This document shows positions 38,187 to 46,482 of a stretch of 64,000 nt of DNA, piece after piece. The notes beneath the pieces are model-generated. The model was given only the letters and a program-made list of their open reading frames with translations. It was not told where the DNA came from and did no database searches. A program made the position numbers and the translations under genes. The number at the start of each line of letters is the position of its first letter. Positions within the stretch are counted from its first letter, which is position 1. The stretch is from Methylobacterium sp. PvR107 (GTDB lineage: Bacteria; Pseudomonadota; Alphaproteobacteria; Rhizobiales; Beijerinckiaceae), in contig NZ_JAFIBW010000001.1 of assembly GCF_017833295.1 (NCBI RefSeq), forward strand, positions 3,362,001 through 3,426,000. The letters run 5' to 3'.

Positions 38187-38750
38187 TCAGGCCACGCGCC
38201 GCGCGATCGCGCGGCCGATCCCGAGGAGCAGCATGCCGGAGATCATCCGCAGGTACGTGTCGCCGTGGCGCTCCAGGGCGGTGTGGACCCGGAGGCAGTG
38301 ATCGGCCGCCGCGTCCAGATGTTCCGCATCCAAGGGCCCGGGCGAGCCGCTGCCGTCCGGCAGCGCCGCCGACCGGCTGTGGAGGTCGGTGATGTCGATA
38401 TAGGCGCCCTGCCCGCGCAGGGTGCCGGCCGCGTCGGGCGTCAGGCAGCCCCGGTTGAGGATCCAGCGGGTCTCGCCGGTCCCGGTCACGACGCGGAACT
38501 CGAGGGAGACCGGCCCGCCTTCCTGCCGGACGCGCCGGATCTTCCCGAAGACCCAGTCGCGGTCCTCCGGATGGACGCGCCCGAGGGCGACGTCGAGGGG
38601 CAGGGGCTGGCCGGCGAGGCTCAGGTCGCCCGCGAGCAGCGTGGCGGCGCCGGCGTCGAGCACGGACCGGCCGGCAGGAACATCCGTATCCCAGGTGCCG
38701 ACGAACCCTGCAGCCTGCAGGGCAGGGGCTGCCGTGGAACCCAGAAGCAT
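38187..38750 (-). CDS. PAS-domain protein
   Basis: 187 residues from the ATG with GGAGGT five nt upstream. A single PAS_3-type fold covers about 10-125 ('GTWDTDVPAG', 'RVHPEDRDWVFGKIRRVRQ', 'FRVVTGTGETRWI' , 'GAYIDITDLH'). The rest is a helical tail without kinase, GGDEF or HTH signatures, so it is a single-domain sensor or adaptor. It is convergent with the GlcG-like gene. Confidence 0.78.
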   Translation of the reverse strand: MLLGSTAAPALQAAGFVGTWDTDVPAGRSVLDAGAATLLAGDLSLAGQPLPLDVALGRVHPEDRDWVFGKIRRVRQEGGPVSLEFRVVTGTGETRWILNRGCLTPDAAGTLRGQGAYIDITDLHSRSAALPDGSGSPGPLDAEHLDAAADHCLRVHTALERHGDTYLRMISGMLLLGIGRAIARRVA

Positions 38751-39196
38751 CGAACCTCCCTGGCCGGCATGACCGGCGATCGTACGGTGACGGACGGACC
38801 CGTGACGACACAGGCAGCCGGTCGCTGCGATGTCCAGGGGCGTAGGCGCGTTAATCAGGGCGCGGCCCCGGACATGTCGTCGCGGCCGTACGCACAGTGC
38901 CATATGAGACTTCAAGGACATTGGCAACTTGAAGATGCGAAATCGAATAGTCCTCGTCGGCACGACAGCAAGCGAATGACGCGGTTTGCGTTGGCGGATA
39001 CTTGCCTGTCGGGCGAGAGAGGGCGGCCGGGTGGCGCCGTGACGCCGCCGCGCCGCGCCGTGATCTCGCGGATCGGCCGCGCCGTGGGATCATGACGGCG
39101 CCCGGAGGACCGAAATCTTTGCCCTGGCGATCCCTGGTGCGGGCCCGGATCGCGTCCTAACCTTGCAACTTCCGGTACATGTCGGGCAGAGGCACC
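38751..39196. other. Non-coding region with spaced inverted repeat
   Basis: 446 nt between the divergent PAS gene and the hydrolase. CTTCAAG (38910-38916) and CTTGAAG (38928-38934) form a perfect 7-bp inverted repeat with 11 nt between, a possible operator about 160 nt upstream of the PAS gene. No gene that I can support. Confidence 0.4.
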
Positions 39197-40468
39197 ATGA
39201 ATCACGGTTCGCATCGTACCAACATCCCGCTCTCGCAGGACCGGCTCTGGGACAGCCTGATGGAGCTCGCGCGGATCGGCGCGCTGCCCAATGGCGGCAA
39301 CGACCGCCAGACCCTGACCGATCGCGATGCCGAGGGGCGGGCCCTGTTCCGGCTTTGGGGCGAGGCGGTGGGGCTGACGCTCACCGTGGACCGGATCGGC
39401 AACATGATCTTCCGCCGCCCCGGGCGGGATCCGAGCCTGAGGCCCGTGGCCATCGGCAGCCACCTCGACACCCAGCCCACCGGGGGCAAGTTCGACGGGC
39501 CGCTCGGCGTGCTCGCCGGGCTGGAGATCATGCGGGCCCTGCACGAGGCCGGGATCGAGACCGAGGCGCCGCTCCTGCTGATCAACTGGTGCAACGAGGA
39601 GGGCGCTCGCTTCGCCCCGCCGATGAGCGGCAGCGGCGTCGCCATGGGCATCGTTCCCGAGGCTGAGATCCTGGCCACCCGCGACCTTGCCGGCCACGTC
39701 TTCGGCGACGAGCTGCGGCGCATCGGCTGGCAGGGCGCGGCCGATCCGGCCGGACTGCGGGAGATCGGCGCCTATTTCGAGCTGCATATCGAGCAGGGCA
39801 AGCGCCTGGAGGATGCCGGCCTGACCATCGGGGTGGTCGACCGGGCGCTGGCCCAGATCTGGTACGAGATCACCGTGCTGGGCGAGGAGGCCCATGCCGG
39901 CAGCCCCATGGCCGGCCGCCGGGATGCGATGATGGCCGCGGCGGCGCTGATCGCGTCCCTGGAAGGGATCGCCCGGGAGGCGGTCGGCGCCGGCGACGAG
40001 CGCGGCCGCGCCACCGTGGGCGTGCTGACAGCCGAGCCGTCGAGCCGCAACATCACGCCGGGCCGGGTCTGGTTCAGCCTCGATACGCGCCACGGCGACA
40101 CCGCCCAGCTTGAGGCGATGCGGATGCGGATCCTGGCCCGGGCCGACGCGCTGGCGGCCGAGCGCAATGTCACGATCCGCGTCGCGGAGTTCTGGCGCGC
40201 GCCGCCGACCCCGTTCGATCCGGTGCTGGTGGACCGGGTCCAGGCGGCGGCCGAGGCCCGGGGCCATGCCTGGACGCGCATGCCGACCGCGATCTACCAC
40301 GACGCCGTGTACTGCGCCCGCGCGGTGCCGGCGGCCCTGGTGTTCTGCCCCTGCCACGGGGGCATCAGCCACAACGAGGCCGAGAGCATCACGCCCGAAT
40401 GGGCGCGGGCCGGCATGGAAGTCCTGGCCGACGCGGTTCTGGCGACGGCCGGGATCGCGCGGCGCTGA
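39197..40468 (+). CDS. Zn-dependent M20-type amidohydrolase (allantoate/N-carbamoyl-amino acid/ureidoglycine class)
   Basis: 423 residues; the ATG at 39197 has GCAGAGGC upstream, better than the one at 39179. HyuC/AllC-type metal sites are seen: His89 in 'GSHLDTQPTGGKFDG', Asp100, Glu134/Glu135 in 'NWCNEEGARF', 'ELHIEQG' and the late 'HDAVYCARAVPAAL'. The enzymes hydrolyse N-carbamoyl amino acids, allantoate or beta-ureidopropionate, releasing CO2 and NH3. No purine or pyrimidine catabolism genes are adjacent, so I cannot pick the substrate. Confidence 0.9.
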   Translation: MNHGSHRTNIPLSQDRLWDSLMELARIGALPNGGNDRQTLTDRDAEGRALFRLWGEAVGLTLTVDRIGNMIFRRPGRDPSLRPVAIGSHLDTQPTGGKFDGPLGVLAGLEIMRALHEAGIETEAPLLLINWCNEEGARFAPPMSGSGVAMGIVPEAEILATRDLAGHVFGDELRRIGWQGAADPAGLREIGAYFELHIEQGKRLEDAGLTIGVVDRALAQIWYEITVLGEEAHAGSPMAGRRDAMMAAAALIASLEGIAREAVGAGDERGRATVGVLTAEPSSRNITPGRVWFSLDTRHGDTAQLEAMRMRILARADALAAERNVTIRVAEFWRAPPTPFDPVLVDRVQAAAEARGHAWTRMPTAIYHDAVYCARAVPAALVFCPCHGGISHNEAESITPEWARAGMEVLADAVLATAGIARR

Positions 40469-40486
40469 GAGGAGGCACGGTCCGGC

Positions 40487-40798
40487 ATGTCCGACGACAA
40501 CGTCATCCGTCCGGCCTTCGGGGTCCCGCGAAAGGCCGCGCCGGCCGCGCGGCCGGAGCCCGAACCCGCGCAGGCGCCGCTCCGCGTCCTCGGCACGGGG
40601 GCGGGCCACCGGGTCGGCCTGATCCGCGATCCGTCGGCGGAGGAGGGCGACGTGGTCCGCGTGGTCGTAGGCCCGGAGGACGAGCCCGCCGTCGAGACCG
40701 TGGCGCTCATACCCGCGACCGCCGACGCGGAGGCCGAGGCGGAGCGGATCGGCTTCGCGATCCTGCGGGCGCTGGAGGTGGTCGAGGGCGCGATCTGA
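40487..40798 (+). CDS. Hypothetical protein
   Basis: 103 residues with AGAGGAGG ahead of the ATG and 18 nt after the hydrolase, probably co-transcribed. Pro/Ala-rich first 35 residues, then an ordered acidic part ending 'AEAERIGFAILRALEVVEGAI', probably a helix. No recognised family. Confidence 0.65.
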   Translation: MSDDNVIRPAFGVPRKAAPAARPEPEPAQAPLRVLGTGAGHRVGLIRDPSAEEGDVVRVVVGPEDEPAVETVALIPATADAEAEAERIGFAILRALEVVEGAI

Positions 40799-40906
40799 GC
40801 CGCACCGGCTCCCAGGGAGCGTGTTCTCCAGGAGGCGCAGTGCAAGGAGCACCGCGCGAGGGGCACCGCGAGCCCGAACGGGCGGCGGTTCGATCGGGAG
40901 GGATGG

Positions 40907-41365
40907 ATGACGATCGGCAGGGTCAGCAGCGCCGAGCTTCCGATCCCGGCGCGGGCCGGGATGGTCTGGTCGGTGCTGACGGATCTCGAATCCTATCCGG
41001 CGTGGAACCCGTTCATCCGCAAGGCCGAAGGGCAGCGGCGCGCAGGGGCGCGCTGGCGCCTGGAGGTGACCCTGAACGGCCGCGCATACCTGACGGTACG
41101 CGCGCAGGTCACCTGCTGGGAGCCCGGCCGGCGGCTGACCTGGCGCGGCGGCGTTCCGGCGATGCCGCGTCTCCTCACGGGCGCGCACGATGTCCGGATC
41201 ACCGAAACCCGCCAGGGGGTCTGCCTCGTCCAGGCGGTGACCGTCTCGGGCCTGCTCGCGCCCGGCCTGTTCCCCTGGCTGCGGACCCGCACGCAGGCGC
41301 GCCTCGCCGAGATGAACGAGGCGGTGCGGGACGAGGTCGCCCGCCGGATGGCCGAGACCGCCTAG
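40907..41365 (+). CDS. SRPBCC-family (START-like) protein
   Basis: 152 residues. 'IPARAGMVWSVLTDLESYPAWNPFIRKAEG' (in two halves) is the hallmark of SRPBCC proteins, a helix-grip fold with a hydrophobic pocket, and the strand pattern 'WEPGRRLTWRG' and a long C-terminal helix fit. Ligand unknown. It has its own ribosome site (GGGAGGG) and follows the small hypothetical gene by about 110 nt. Confidence 0.87.
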   Translation: MTIGRVSSAELPIPARAGMVWSVLTDLESYPAWNPFIRKAEGQRRAGARWRLEVTLNGRAYLTVRAQVTCWEPGRRLTWRGGVPAMPRLLTGAHDVRITETRQGVCLVQAVTVSGLLAPGLFPWLRTRTQARLAEMNEAVRDEVARRMAETA

Positions 41366-41386
41366 GCGATCGCGGCCATGCCCGGT

Positions 41387-41638
41387 TCAGACGACCGGCT
41401 TCGGCTTGACGATCGGGGAGCGCGACAGGCTCTCGATCTCGCGGCCGGGCCGCCCCGACTTGCGGGCGATCTCCTCCTCCTGCTCGGCGATGAGCTGCCG
41501 GGCGGGCTCGTCGCCGTCCAGGCCGCCGAGGATCTCGACCGGGACGCGCCGGTTCGAGGCTCGGGAGCCGTCCGTGTAGACGATATCGAACAGGACGAAG
41601 CCCCGCTCCTGCGGTCTCGACTTGATGCGCTTGGCCAT
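41387..41638 (-). CDS. Small conserved hypothetical protein
   Basis: 83 residues starting MAKRIKSRPQERGFVLFDIV. The middle 'TDGSRASNRRVPVEILGGLDGDEPA' and the helix 'ARQLIAEQEEEIARKSG' look ordered. I do not recognise a named family. Start chosen at the Met before the basic segment; a further upstream in-frame Met would add a low-complexity Arg/Ala tail. Confidence 0.65.
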   Translation of the reverse strand: MAKRIKSRPQERGFVLFDIVYTDGSRASNRRVPVEILGGLDGDEPARQLIAEQEEEIARKSGRPGREIESLSRSPIVKPKPVV

Positions 41639-41810
41639 AGGTGCTGATACGCCGCCGGAATCGCTCGCGGCAAGGCGCGGTGGCAATCGCAGGGTTGCAC
41701 GGCGCGCACGTGCCGCACACAAGCCGCACCCGGCGCCGCTCCGCGGGCCGTCACCGACCCTGCTGCCCGTCCTGCACGCGCGGCCCTGTCACCAACCGAG
41801 GACGATTCCC

Positions 41811-42545
41811 GTGATACCCTGGGTTCATCTCGATACCGGGTCGGTGCCCGGCGGCGGCACGGATCTGCGCCTGATGCGGCGCGGCGACGAGTTCGCGATC
41901 CTCGCCGACACGATCGAGCTGATGAACAACCGCCGCAGCGGCTCCGAGGTCGCGCTCGCGGCGCTGGCCTGCGCGCGGCTCAAGGACAGGCCGCGGGCCC
42001 GGATCCTGATCGGCGGCCTCGGCATGGGCTTCACCCTGCGGGCGGCGCTCGAGCATCTCGGTCCCGACGCGCAGGTCGTGGTGGCCGAGCTGGTCCCGGC
42101 CGTGATCGCCTGGGCCCGGGGTCCGCTCGCCCACGTCTTCGCCGGCTGCCTGGACGATCCGCGCGTCGACCTGCAGGAATCCGACGTGAACCGCCTGATC
42201 CAGGCGGGGCCGGAACGCTACGACGCGATCCTGCTCGACGTGGATAACGGCCCGGAGGGGCTGATGCGCCGGTCGAACGACCGGCTCTACGACAATTGGG
42301 GGTTGAAGCGCGCCCGGTGGGCGCTCCGGCCGGGCGGCATCCTGGGCGTCTGGTCGGGCGCGCCGGACCGGAAGTTCAAGAGCCGGATGCAGCGCTCCGG
42401 CTTCGCGGTCGACGAGCAGCGGGTCCATGCCAGCGGCCGGGGCAGCGGGCCCAAGCACGTGGTCTGGATCGGGACCCGGACCGAGGGGGCCGCGGAGACC
42501 GGCCGCCCCGGCACCGGGCAGCCGCGCGCCGCCCGCTCGCTCTAG
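41811..42545 (+). CDS. Spermidine synthase-like methyltransferase-fold protein
   Basis: 244 residues from a GTG with GAGGA upstream. Rossmann-type nucleotide-binding features: 'ILIGGLGMGFTLRAAL' (motif I), 'VVVAELVPAVIAW', and 'YDAILLDVDNGPEGLM' (the acidic site near motif IV). This is the spermidine/spermine synthase fold, but the N-terminal beta domain of true SpeE is much reduced, so aminopropyl transfer is not certain. Such short homologues are often annotated without proof. Alone in its transcription unit. Confidence 0.8.
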   Translation: MIPWVHLDTGSVPGGGTDLRLMRRGDEFAILADTIELMNNRRSGSEVALAALACARLKDRPRARILIGGLGMGFTLRAALEHLGPDAQVVVAELVPAVIAWARGPLAHVFAGCLDDPRVDLQESDVNRLIQAGPERYDAILLDVDNGPEGLMRRSNDRLYDNWGLKRARWALRPGGILGVWSGAPDRKFKSRMQRSGFAVDEQRVHASGRGSGPKHVVWIGTRTEGAAETGRPGTGQPRAARSL

Positions 42546-42609
42546 GGCCTGCTGCCGCTCACGGTCGCACCCCCTAGGCCCGCCCCGCGATGTTCCGCAC
42601 ATTCTACGT

Positions 42610-42816
42610 ATGGGTGCGAATGGCGGGCATCTCTACACGGTTGAGGTCAGGCCGAGCCGGCATGATCCGGGCCGCTTCACCTGGGCGATCCGCGACCGGG
42701 GCAAGCTGGTGCGGGGGTCGTACCGTCCTCACGCCACCGAGCATGCCGCGCGCGCCGTCGCGCTGGCCGAGGTCGAACGCATGATTGGCCATGATGGACA
42801 ATCGGGCGGGACCTAG
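42610..42816 (+). CDS. Small hypothetical protein
   Basis: 68 residues with good third-position GC. 'LYTVEVRPSRHDPGRFTWAI' followed by a helix 'EHAARAVALAEVERMI' looks like a small two-layer domain, with lysine and arginine on the strand face. The start could be an earlier in-frame codon. Family not recognised. Confidence 0.5.
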   Translation: MGANGGHLYTVEVRPSRHDPGRFTWAIRDRGKLVRGSYRPHATEHAARAVALAEVERMIGHDGQSGGT

Positions 42817-42896
42817 ACCCGTCGTTCCATGCCTTTCGCGCATACAGACTCGGCCCAATTGCGCCACTTATGCATACCTCCCGGGCCGTCGAACTC

Positions 42897-42925
42897 TTGC
42901 CTGCCGCAATGCGGTATCTTATCTC
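42897..42925 (+). promoter_or_regulatory. Promoter candidate for small RNA copy 2
   Basis: TTGCCT (42897-42902), 17-nt spacer, TATCTC (42920-42925). Spacing is ideal for a housekeeping promoter, and transcription would begin about 7 nt later, right at the first stem of the RNA candidate. Confidence 0.45.
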
Positions 42926-42930
42926 TGCAT

Positions 42931-43022
42931 TGCGGGATGGCGATGGCGTCGCCGTCCCGCTGCCCTTCTTGGGCGTTTCCTCCCTAGACTTCGGGCCGCT
43001 CCTTCGGGAGTGGCCTTTTTTG
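42931..43022 (+). ncRNA. Candidate structured small RNA, copy 2
   Basis: About 90 nt. First stem GCGGGATGGCGAT / GTCGCCGTCCCGC around GGC (42932-42960), then the 33-nt linker (42970-43002, CCTCCC at 42979-42984) shared exactly with the copy at 30.6 kb, then a terminator GGCCGCTCC-TTCG-GGAGTGGCC with a UUCG tetraloop and six T. A -35/-10 pair precedes it. The exposed CCUCCC could pair with ribosome-binding sites of target mRNAs, as reported for alphaproteobacterial CCUCCUCCC RNAs. No open frame is needed to explain the conservation. Confidence 0.62.
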
Positions 43023-43083
43023 TTTGCGCAGATTCGGTCCGGATCAAGCGGAACCAGGAGCTTGGCGGTTCGTTTTTCACGCC

Positions 43084-43632
43084 ATGGAACACTATCGCTC
43101 CACCCTGGCAACCACCGCCATTGCCGTATTCGGGCTGGTCGTGGCAGCGCATACTCTGCATCCGGGCAATTACGAGGAGCAGACGCGTCCGGCACGTCCG
43201 GTCGTTGCTCCGGTCGCAGCCCAGGCTGCCTGGACCGATCCGCCGGCGCGGATCGCCGCGCCCGAGACGACCGGTGCGATCCGGCGCGCCGCGGAGAGCG
43301 CGAGCGCGCTCCCGTCCGCCGTCCCGGCTCCGCAACTGGCCGCGGTGATCCCGCCCGACGCGACGCCGGCCTTGCCGCTCCCGCGCGAGATGGCGAATCC
43401 GGCCGAGCCGCTCCACAGGACGGCGGCGTTCCATCGTGCCCGCGGATCCGAGCGCGCCGCACGCCGGGGTGCCCGCCTGCGCCACGTACCGCTCGCCCGC
43501 ACCGCTCAGGCCGACCGGGCTGCCGTCGCGCCGCCGGCCGCAGGTCCCGTGCAGGCCGCCCCGGATTCCAGCGCCCGGATCGACCCGATCGGCGACATCA
43601 TCCGCGGTCTCGGCTTCGGCCGCGACAGCTGA
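43084..43632 (+). CDS. Membrane-anchored Ala/Pro-rich protein, unknown function
   Basis: 182 residues. One hydrophobic segment (about 7-25, 'LATTAIAVFGLVVAAHT') anchors it; the remainder is low-complexity, Ala/Pro/Arg-rich and probably extends into the periplasm, ending 'IDPIGDIIRGLGFGRDS'. The start ATG is the last one before the membrane segment. No known family. Confidence 0.6.
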   Translation: MEHYRSTLATTAIAVFGLVVAAHTLHPGNYEEQTRPARPVVAPVAAQAAWTDPPARIAAPETTGAIRRAAESASALPSAVPAPQLAAVIPPDATPALPLPREMANPAEPLHRTAAFHRARGSERAARRGARLRHVPLARTAQADRAAVAPPAAGPVQAAPDSSARIDPIGDIIRGLGFGRDS

Positions 43633-43656
43633 CCGCGCGCCCCGGAACCGGAACGC

Positions 43657-44019
43657 CTATTCGACGTGGATGGTCAGCTTCATCTTCGGGTGAATGCCGC
43701 ACTGGATCACGAAATCGCCGGGCTCCTTGAGCGTCAGACGCGTCTCGGTGCCGGGATCCTGATCGCCCGCATCGAATGAGAACCGGTCCGCCTCGATGAA
43801 GGCGTGATGGGTCAGGCTCTCGTCGCCGTTGCGCAGGGTGATCGTGTCGCCGAGGCGCAAGTACAGGTCGGTCGGCGCGTAGTGGCGCCCCTTCTGCAGG
43901 ACGATCCGGACCGTGCTCGACAGCATCGCCCAGGCTGTCCCACCGGCGTAGCCCGAAGCGGCCAGCGCAAGGGTCCCGATGATGAGCGTGGAGCGCAGGC
44001 ACCTGCTGCAAGGGGGCAT
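43657..44019 (-). CDS. Cupredoxin (plastocyanin/azurin-like) copper protein
   Basis: 120 residues with an N-terminal signal/anchor (about 11-30). The type 1 copper ligands fit His71/His72 (SLTHHAF), Cys107, His110 and Met113 (QCGIHPKMKL), so it likely carries electrons in the periplasm, or buffers copper, much like small cupredoxins near methylamine or copper genes. The redox partner is unknown. It is preceded by a perfect 16-bp palindrome. Confidence 0.85.
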   Translation of the reverse strand: MPPCSRCLRSTLIIGTLALAASGYAGGTAWAMLSSTVRIVLQKGRHYAPTDLYLRLGDTITLRNGDESLTHHAFIEADRFSFDAGDQDPGTETRLTLKEPGDFVIQCGIHPKMKLTIHVE

Positions 44020-44136
44020 GACGGGCGTCCGTGCGAAGTCCGAGGCGTCCCGGGACGGAGGGGTCGTTCATCGAGCGGTCCGGGATCCGCTGCCGCGCAT
44101 CATGCCCGGCATCCCTCTCCATCCCGATACGCGTCA

Positions 44137-44152
44137 CGATAAAATTTTATCG
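44137..44152. promoter_or_regulatory. Perfect 16-bp palindrome upstream of the cupredoxin gene
   Basis: CGATAAAATTTTATCG is exactly self-complementary. It sits about 118 nt upstream of the cupredoxin ATG and 43 nt past the end of the LysR gene. An AT-rich perfect dyad in such GC-rich DNA is likely an operator rather than chance; the AT stem is too weak for a terminator. Confidence 0.5.
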
Positions 44153-44194
44153 ACCTCGCGGTCTGCTCTGGTCATATATTGAAAAACAAGCTGT

Positions 44195-45148
44195 TTAACT
44201 GTATTCGTTTACAGGATCATAGTGTTCGCGACAGTCGCGGGCCGCGAGCGCCGCGCGCACATGCTCCCGGAACACGTTGACCCGGGCCGGCAGCTCGCGT
44301 CCGGCCAGGGTGACGGCCCGCAGCGCCGCCCCGCGGGTCGCCCAGGGCGCCAGGACACGCACGAGTGCGCCCGATTCCACCGCCCGGGCTGCGACGAGGC
44401 TCGGCAGATGACCGATCCCGGCGCCCGCCAGGGTCAGGCGGTGCGCGCTGGCGAAGTCGCTGACCCGGATCGCCGGACTCACGGAGAGCGGCTCCGTGCG
44501 GCCCTGCCCGTCGGAGAGGGGCAACCCCGCCGCGCCGAACCGCTCGCGCGCGAGGATCAGGTCGTGCCCGGCGAGATCGGCGAGCTGCGTCGGGGCCGGC
44601 CGGCGCAGCAGGTAGGCGGGGGCGGCGTAGAGGCCGACCGCCAGGGTCGCCAGGACCAGCGCGCGATATCCGGTCTCCTCCGCGCCGCCGAGCCGCAGGG
44701 CGATGTCGATCCGGTTGGCCGCAAGGTCGAGGCGCGCGTCGGTGTTGAGCATCTCCACGGTGATCTGCGGGTAGGCGTCCCGGAAGCTCGCGACGATCTC
44801 GGGCATCACCTCGATCCCGAAATCGATCGAGGTGGTGAATCGCAGGTGCCCGGCCGGCACCGTGCGGGCGTCGCGCGCGGTCTCGGCCGCCTCGTCGAGG
44901 AGCGTCAGGCTCTCCTGGGCCTTGGCGTAGAAGGCCAGACCCTCGGCGGTCGGCGAGACCGCCCGGGAGGTTCGCGCCATCAGCCGGGCACCGAGCGCCC
45001 GCTCCAGCCGCGAGATCCGCCGGCTGACGCTGCCCTTGGTCTCGCGCAGGCTGGCCGCCGCCGCCGTCACGGTGCCGAGATCGACGACGGTGCAGAAGGC
45101 CCGCACATCGTCCAGCCCACCCCGGAAGGTTTCCGTTCTCGCAACCAT
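44195..45148 (-). CDS. LysR-family transcriptional regulator
   Basis: 317 residues from the ATG at 45148 (an earlier ATG would add 33 basic residues without family match). HTH near 12-60 'DLGTVTAAAASLRETKGSVSRRISRLE' (in two halves), then the effector domain. The group resembles CrgA/AaeR-like LysR proteins that act on divergent genes. It is divergent from the YceI-b561-YceI unit with 101 nt between, and likely controls it. Confidence 0.92.
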   Translation of the reverse strand: MVARTETFRGGLDDVRAFCTVVDLGTVTAAAASLRETKGSVSRRISRLERALGARLMARTSRAVSPTAEGLAFYAKAQESLTLLDEAAETARDARTVPAGHLRFTTSIDFGIEVMPEIVASFRDAYPQITVEMLNTDARLDLAANRIDIALRLGGAEETGYRALVLATLAVGLYAAPAYLLRRPAPTQLADLAGHDLILARERFGAAGLPLSDGQGRTEPLSVSPAIRVSDFASAHRLTLAGAGIGHLPSLVAARAVESGALVRVLAPWATRGAALRAVTLAGRELPARVNVFREHVRAALAARDCREHYDPVNEYS

Positions 45149-45249
45149 GCGGTTCCGGATAGCAGGCTCAACCGGGGCCGTGAACGGGGCTACAGGGTCG
45201 CTGCGGCGCAACGAATCGCGCTCGACCGTCTGCTCTGCAGGAGACACCC

Positions 45250-45858
45250 TTGAAGTCGATTCTCGCCTCCGGCCTTCTCGCCCTGCTGGTCGCCACCCCG
45301 GCGCTGGCTCAGACTCCGCCGACCCGCGACCCCGCGCAGATCCAGGCCGGCACCTACGCGGTCGATCCCGGCCACACCCAGGTCGGCTGGCGGGTCTCCC
45401 ATATGGGCTTCTCGAATTATGCCGGCGGCTTCTCGGACGTGTCCGGCACGCTGGAGCTGCAGCCGAAGAACCCGGCCGCCGCCAAGCTGTCTGTGAAGAT
45501 CCCGGTCGCCTCGGTGGCGACGACCAGCGCCAAGCTCACCGACGAGCTCAAGGGTGATCAGTGGCTCGACGCCGCCAAGTTCCCCGACATGACCTTCGTG
45601 TCCACCAAGGTCGCGCCGGCCGGCAAGGACCACGCGAAGGTGACGGGCGACCTGACGCTGCACGGCGTGACCAAGCCGGTGACGCTCGACGTCACGCTGG
45701 TCGGCGCCGGCGTGAACCCGCTGAGCAAGAAGGTCACGGTCGGCTTCGAGGCCACCGGCACGCTCAAGCGCTCGGAGTTCGGGGTGAAGACCTACGTGCC
45801 GCTGATCGGCGACGAGCTGCACCTCACCATCGCGGGTGCCTTCGAGAAGCAGGACTGA
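45250..45858 (+). CDS. YceI-family periplasmic protein (first copy)
   Basis: 202 residues from a TTG; the Sec signal (about 1-20) ends LAQ. YceI lipocalin-like features: 'YAVDPGHTQVGWRVSHMGF', 'DVSGTLEL', 'LTLHGVTKPVTLDVTL' and 'RSEFGVKTY'. YceI binds polyisoprenoids such as ubiquinone precursors in the barrel. It is followed by cytochrome b561, a pairing seen in many proteobacteria, fitting a quinone-linked redox role. Confidence 0.92.
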   Translation: MKSILASGLLALLVATPALAQTPPTRDPAQIQAGTYAVDPGHTQVGWRVSHMGFSNYAGGFSDVSGTLELQPKNPAAAKLSVKIPVASVATTSAKLTDELKGDQWLDAAKFPDMTFVSTKVAPAGKDHAKVTGDLTLHGVTKPVTLDVTLVGAGVNPLSKKVTVGFEATGTLKRSEFGVKTYVPLIGDELHLTIAGAFEKQD

Positions 45859-45876
45859 CCTGAGAGGATCCGCCCC

Positions 45877-46482
45877 ATGGCGACCGCGGTTTCCGCGCGG
45901 CGGTACTCCGCCGTGGCGATCCTGCTGCACTGGGCGAGCGCGGCGTGCGTGCTCGCCCTCATCGGCATGGGCCTGACCATGACCCATGCGGGGTTGGCGC
46001 CGCTGCGCCAGTTCCAGCTCTACCAGTGGCACAAATCCGTCGGCATCACGGTGCTGGCGCTGACGGCCCTGCGCGTCCTCTGGCGCCTGACCCACCGGCC
46101 GCCGCCGCACCCGGCCGGGATGCCGACGCGGGAGCGCCGGGCGGCCGCGGCGGCGCATCACGCGCTGTACCTGCTCCTCGTCGGGCTGCCCCTGACCGGC
46201 TGGGCCGTGGTGTCGCTGTCGCCGTTCAACATCCCGACGGTGCTGTACGGGATCGTGCCCTGGCCGCACCTGCCGCTGGCGGGCCTCGTCCCCGACCCCG
46301 CCGCCGCCGAGGGGATCCTCAAGCGGGTCCACGCCCTGGGGGCGTGGTTCCTGGCGGCTCTGCTCGCAATCCACGTGGCGGCGGCCCTGCGCCACCACCT
46401 CCTCCTGCGCGACGACGTGCTGCGCCGCATGCTGCCGGGGCGCCGGCCTTCGGCCGCCCCCATTGTGGAGCCGACCCGATGA
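45877..46482 (+). CDS. Cytochrome b561
   Basis: 201 residues, four membrane helices. Heme ligands fit His18 ('LLHWASA'), His52 ('YQWHKSVG') and late His residues in 'RVHALGAWF' and 'AIHVAAALRHH'. The enzyme moves electrons between quinone and a periplasmic acceptor, including in superoxide oxidation. The stop overlaps the next ATG (ATGA), so it is coupled to the second YceI gene. Confidence 0.92.
   Translation: MATAVSARRYSAVAILLHWASAACVLALIGMGLTMTHAGLAPLRQFQLYQWHKSVGITVLALTALRVLWRLTHRPPPHPAGMPTRERRAAAAAHHALYLLLVGLPLTGWAVVSLSPFNIPTVLYGIVPWPHLPLAGLVPDPAAAEGILKRVHALGAWFLAALLAIHVAAALRHHLLLRDDVLRRMLPGRRPSAAPIVEPTR

Noticed and set aside
41811..42545. Calling this gene speE (spermidine synthase)
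   Set aside because: It has the nucleotide-binding fold but a much reduced N-terminal domain and no neighbouring speD/speA, so I left the symbol blank.
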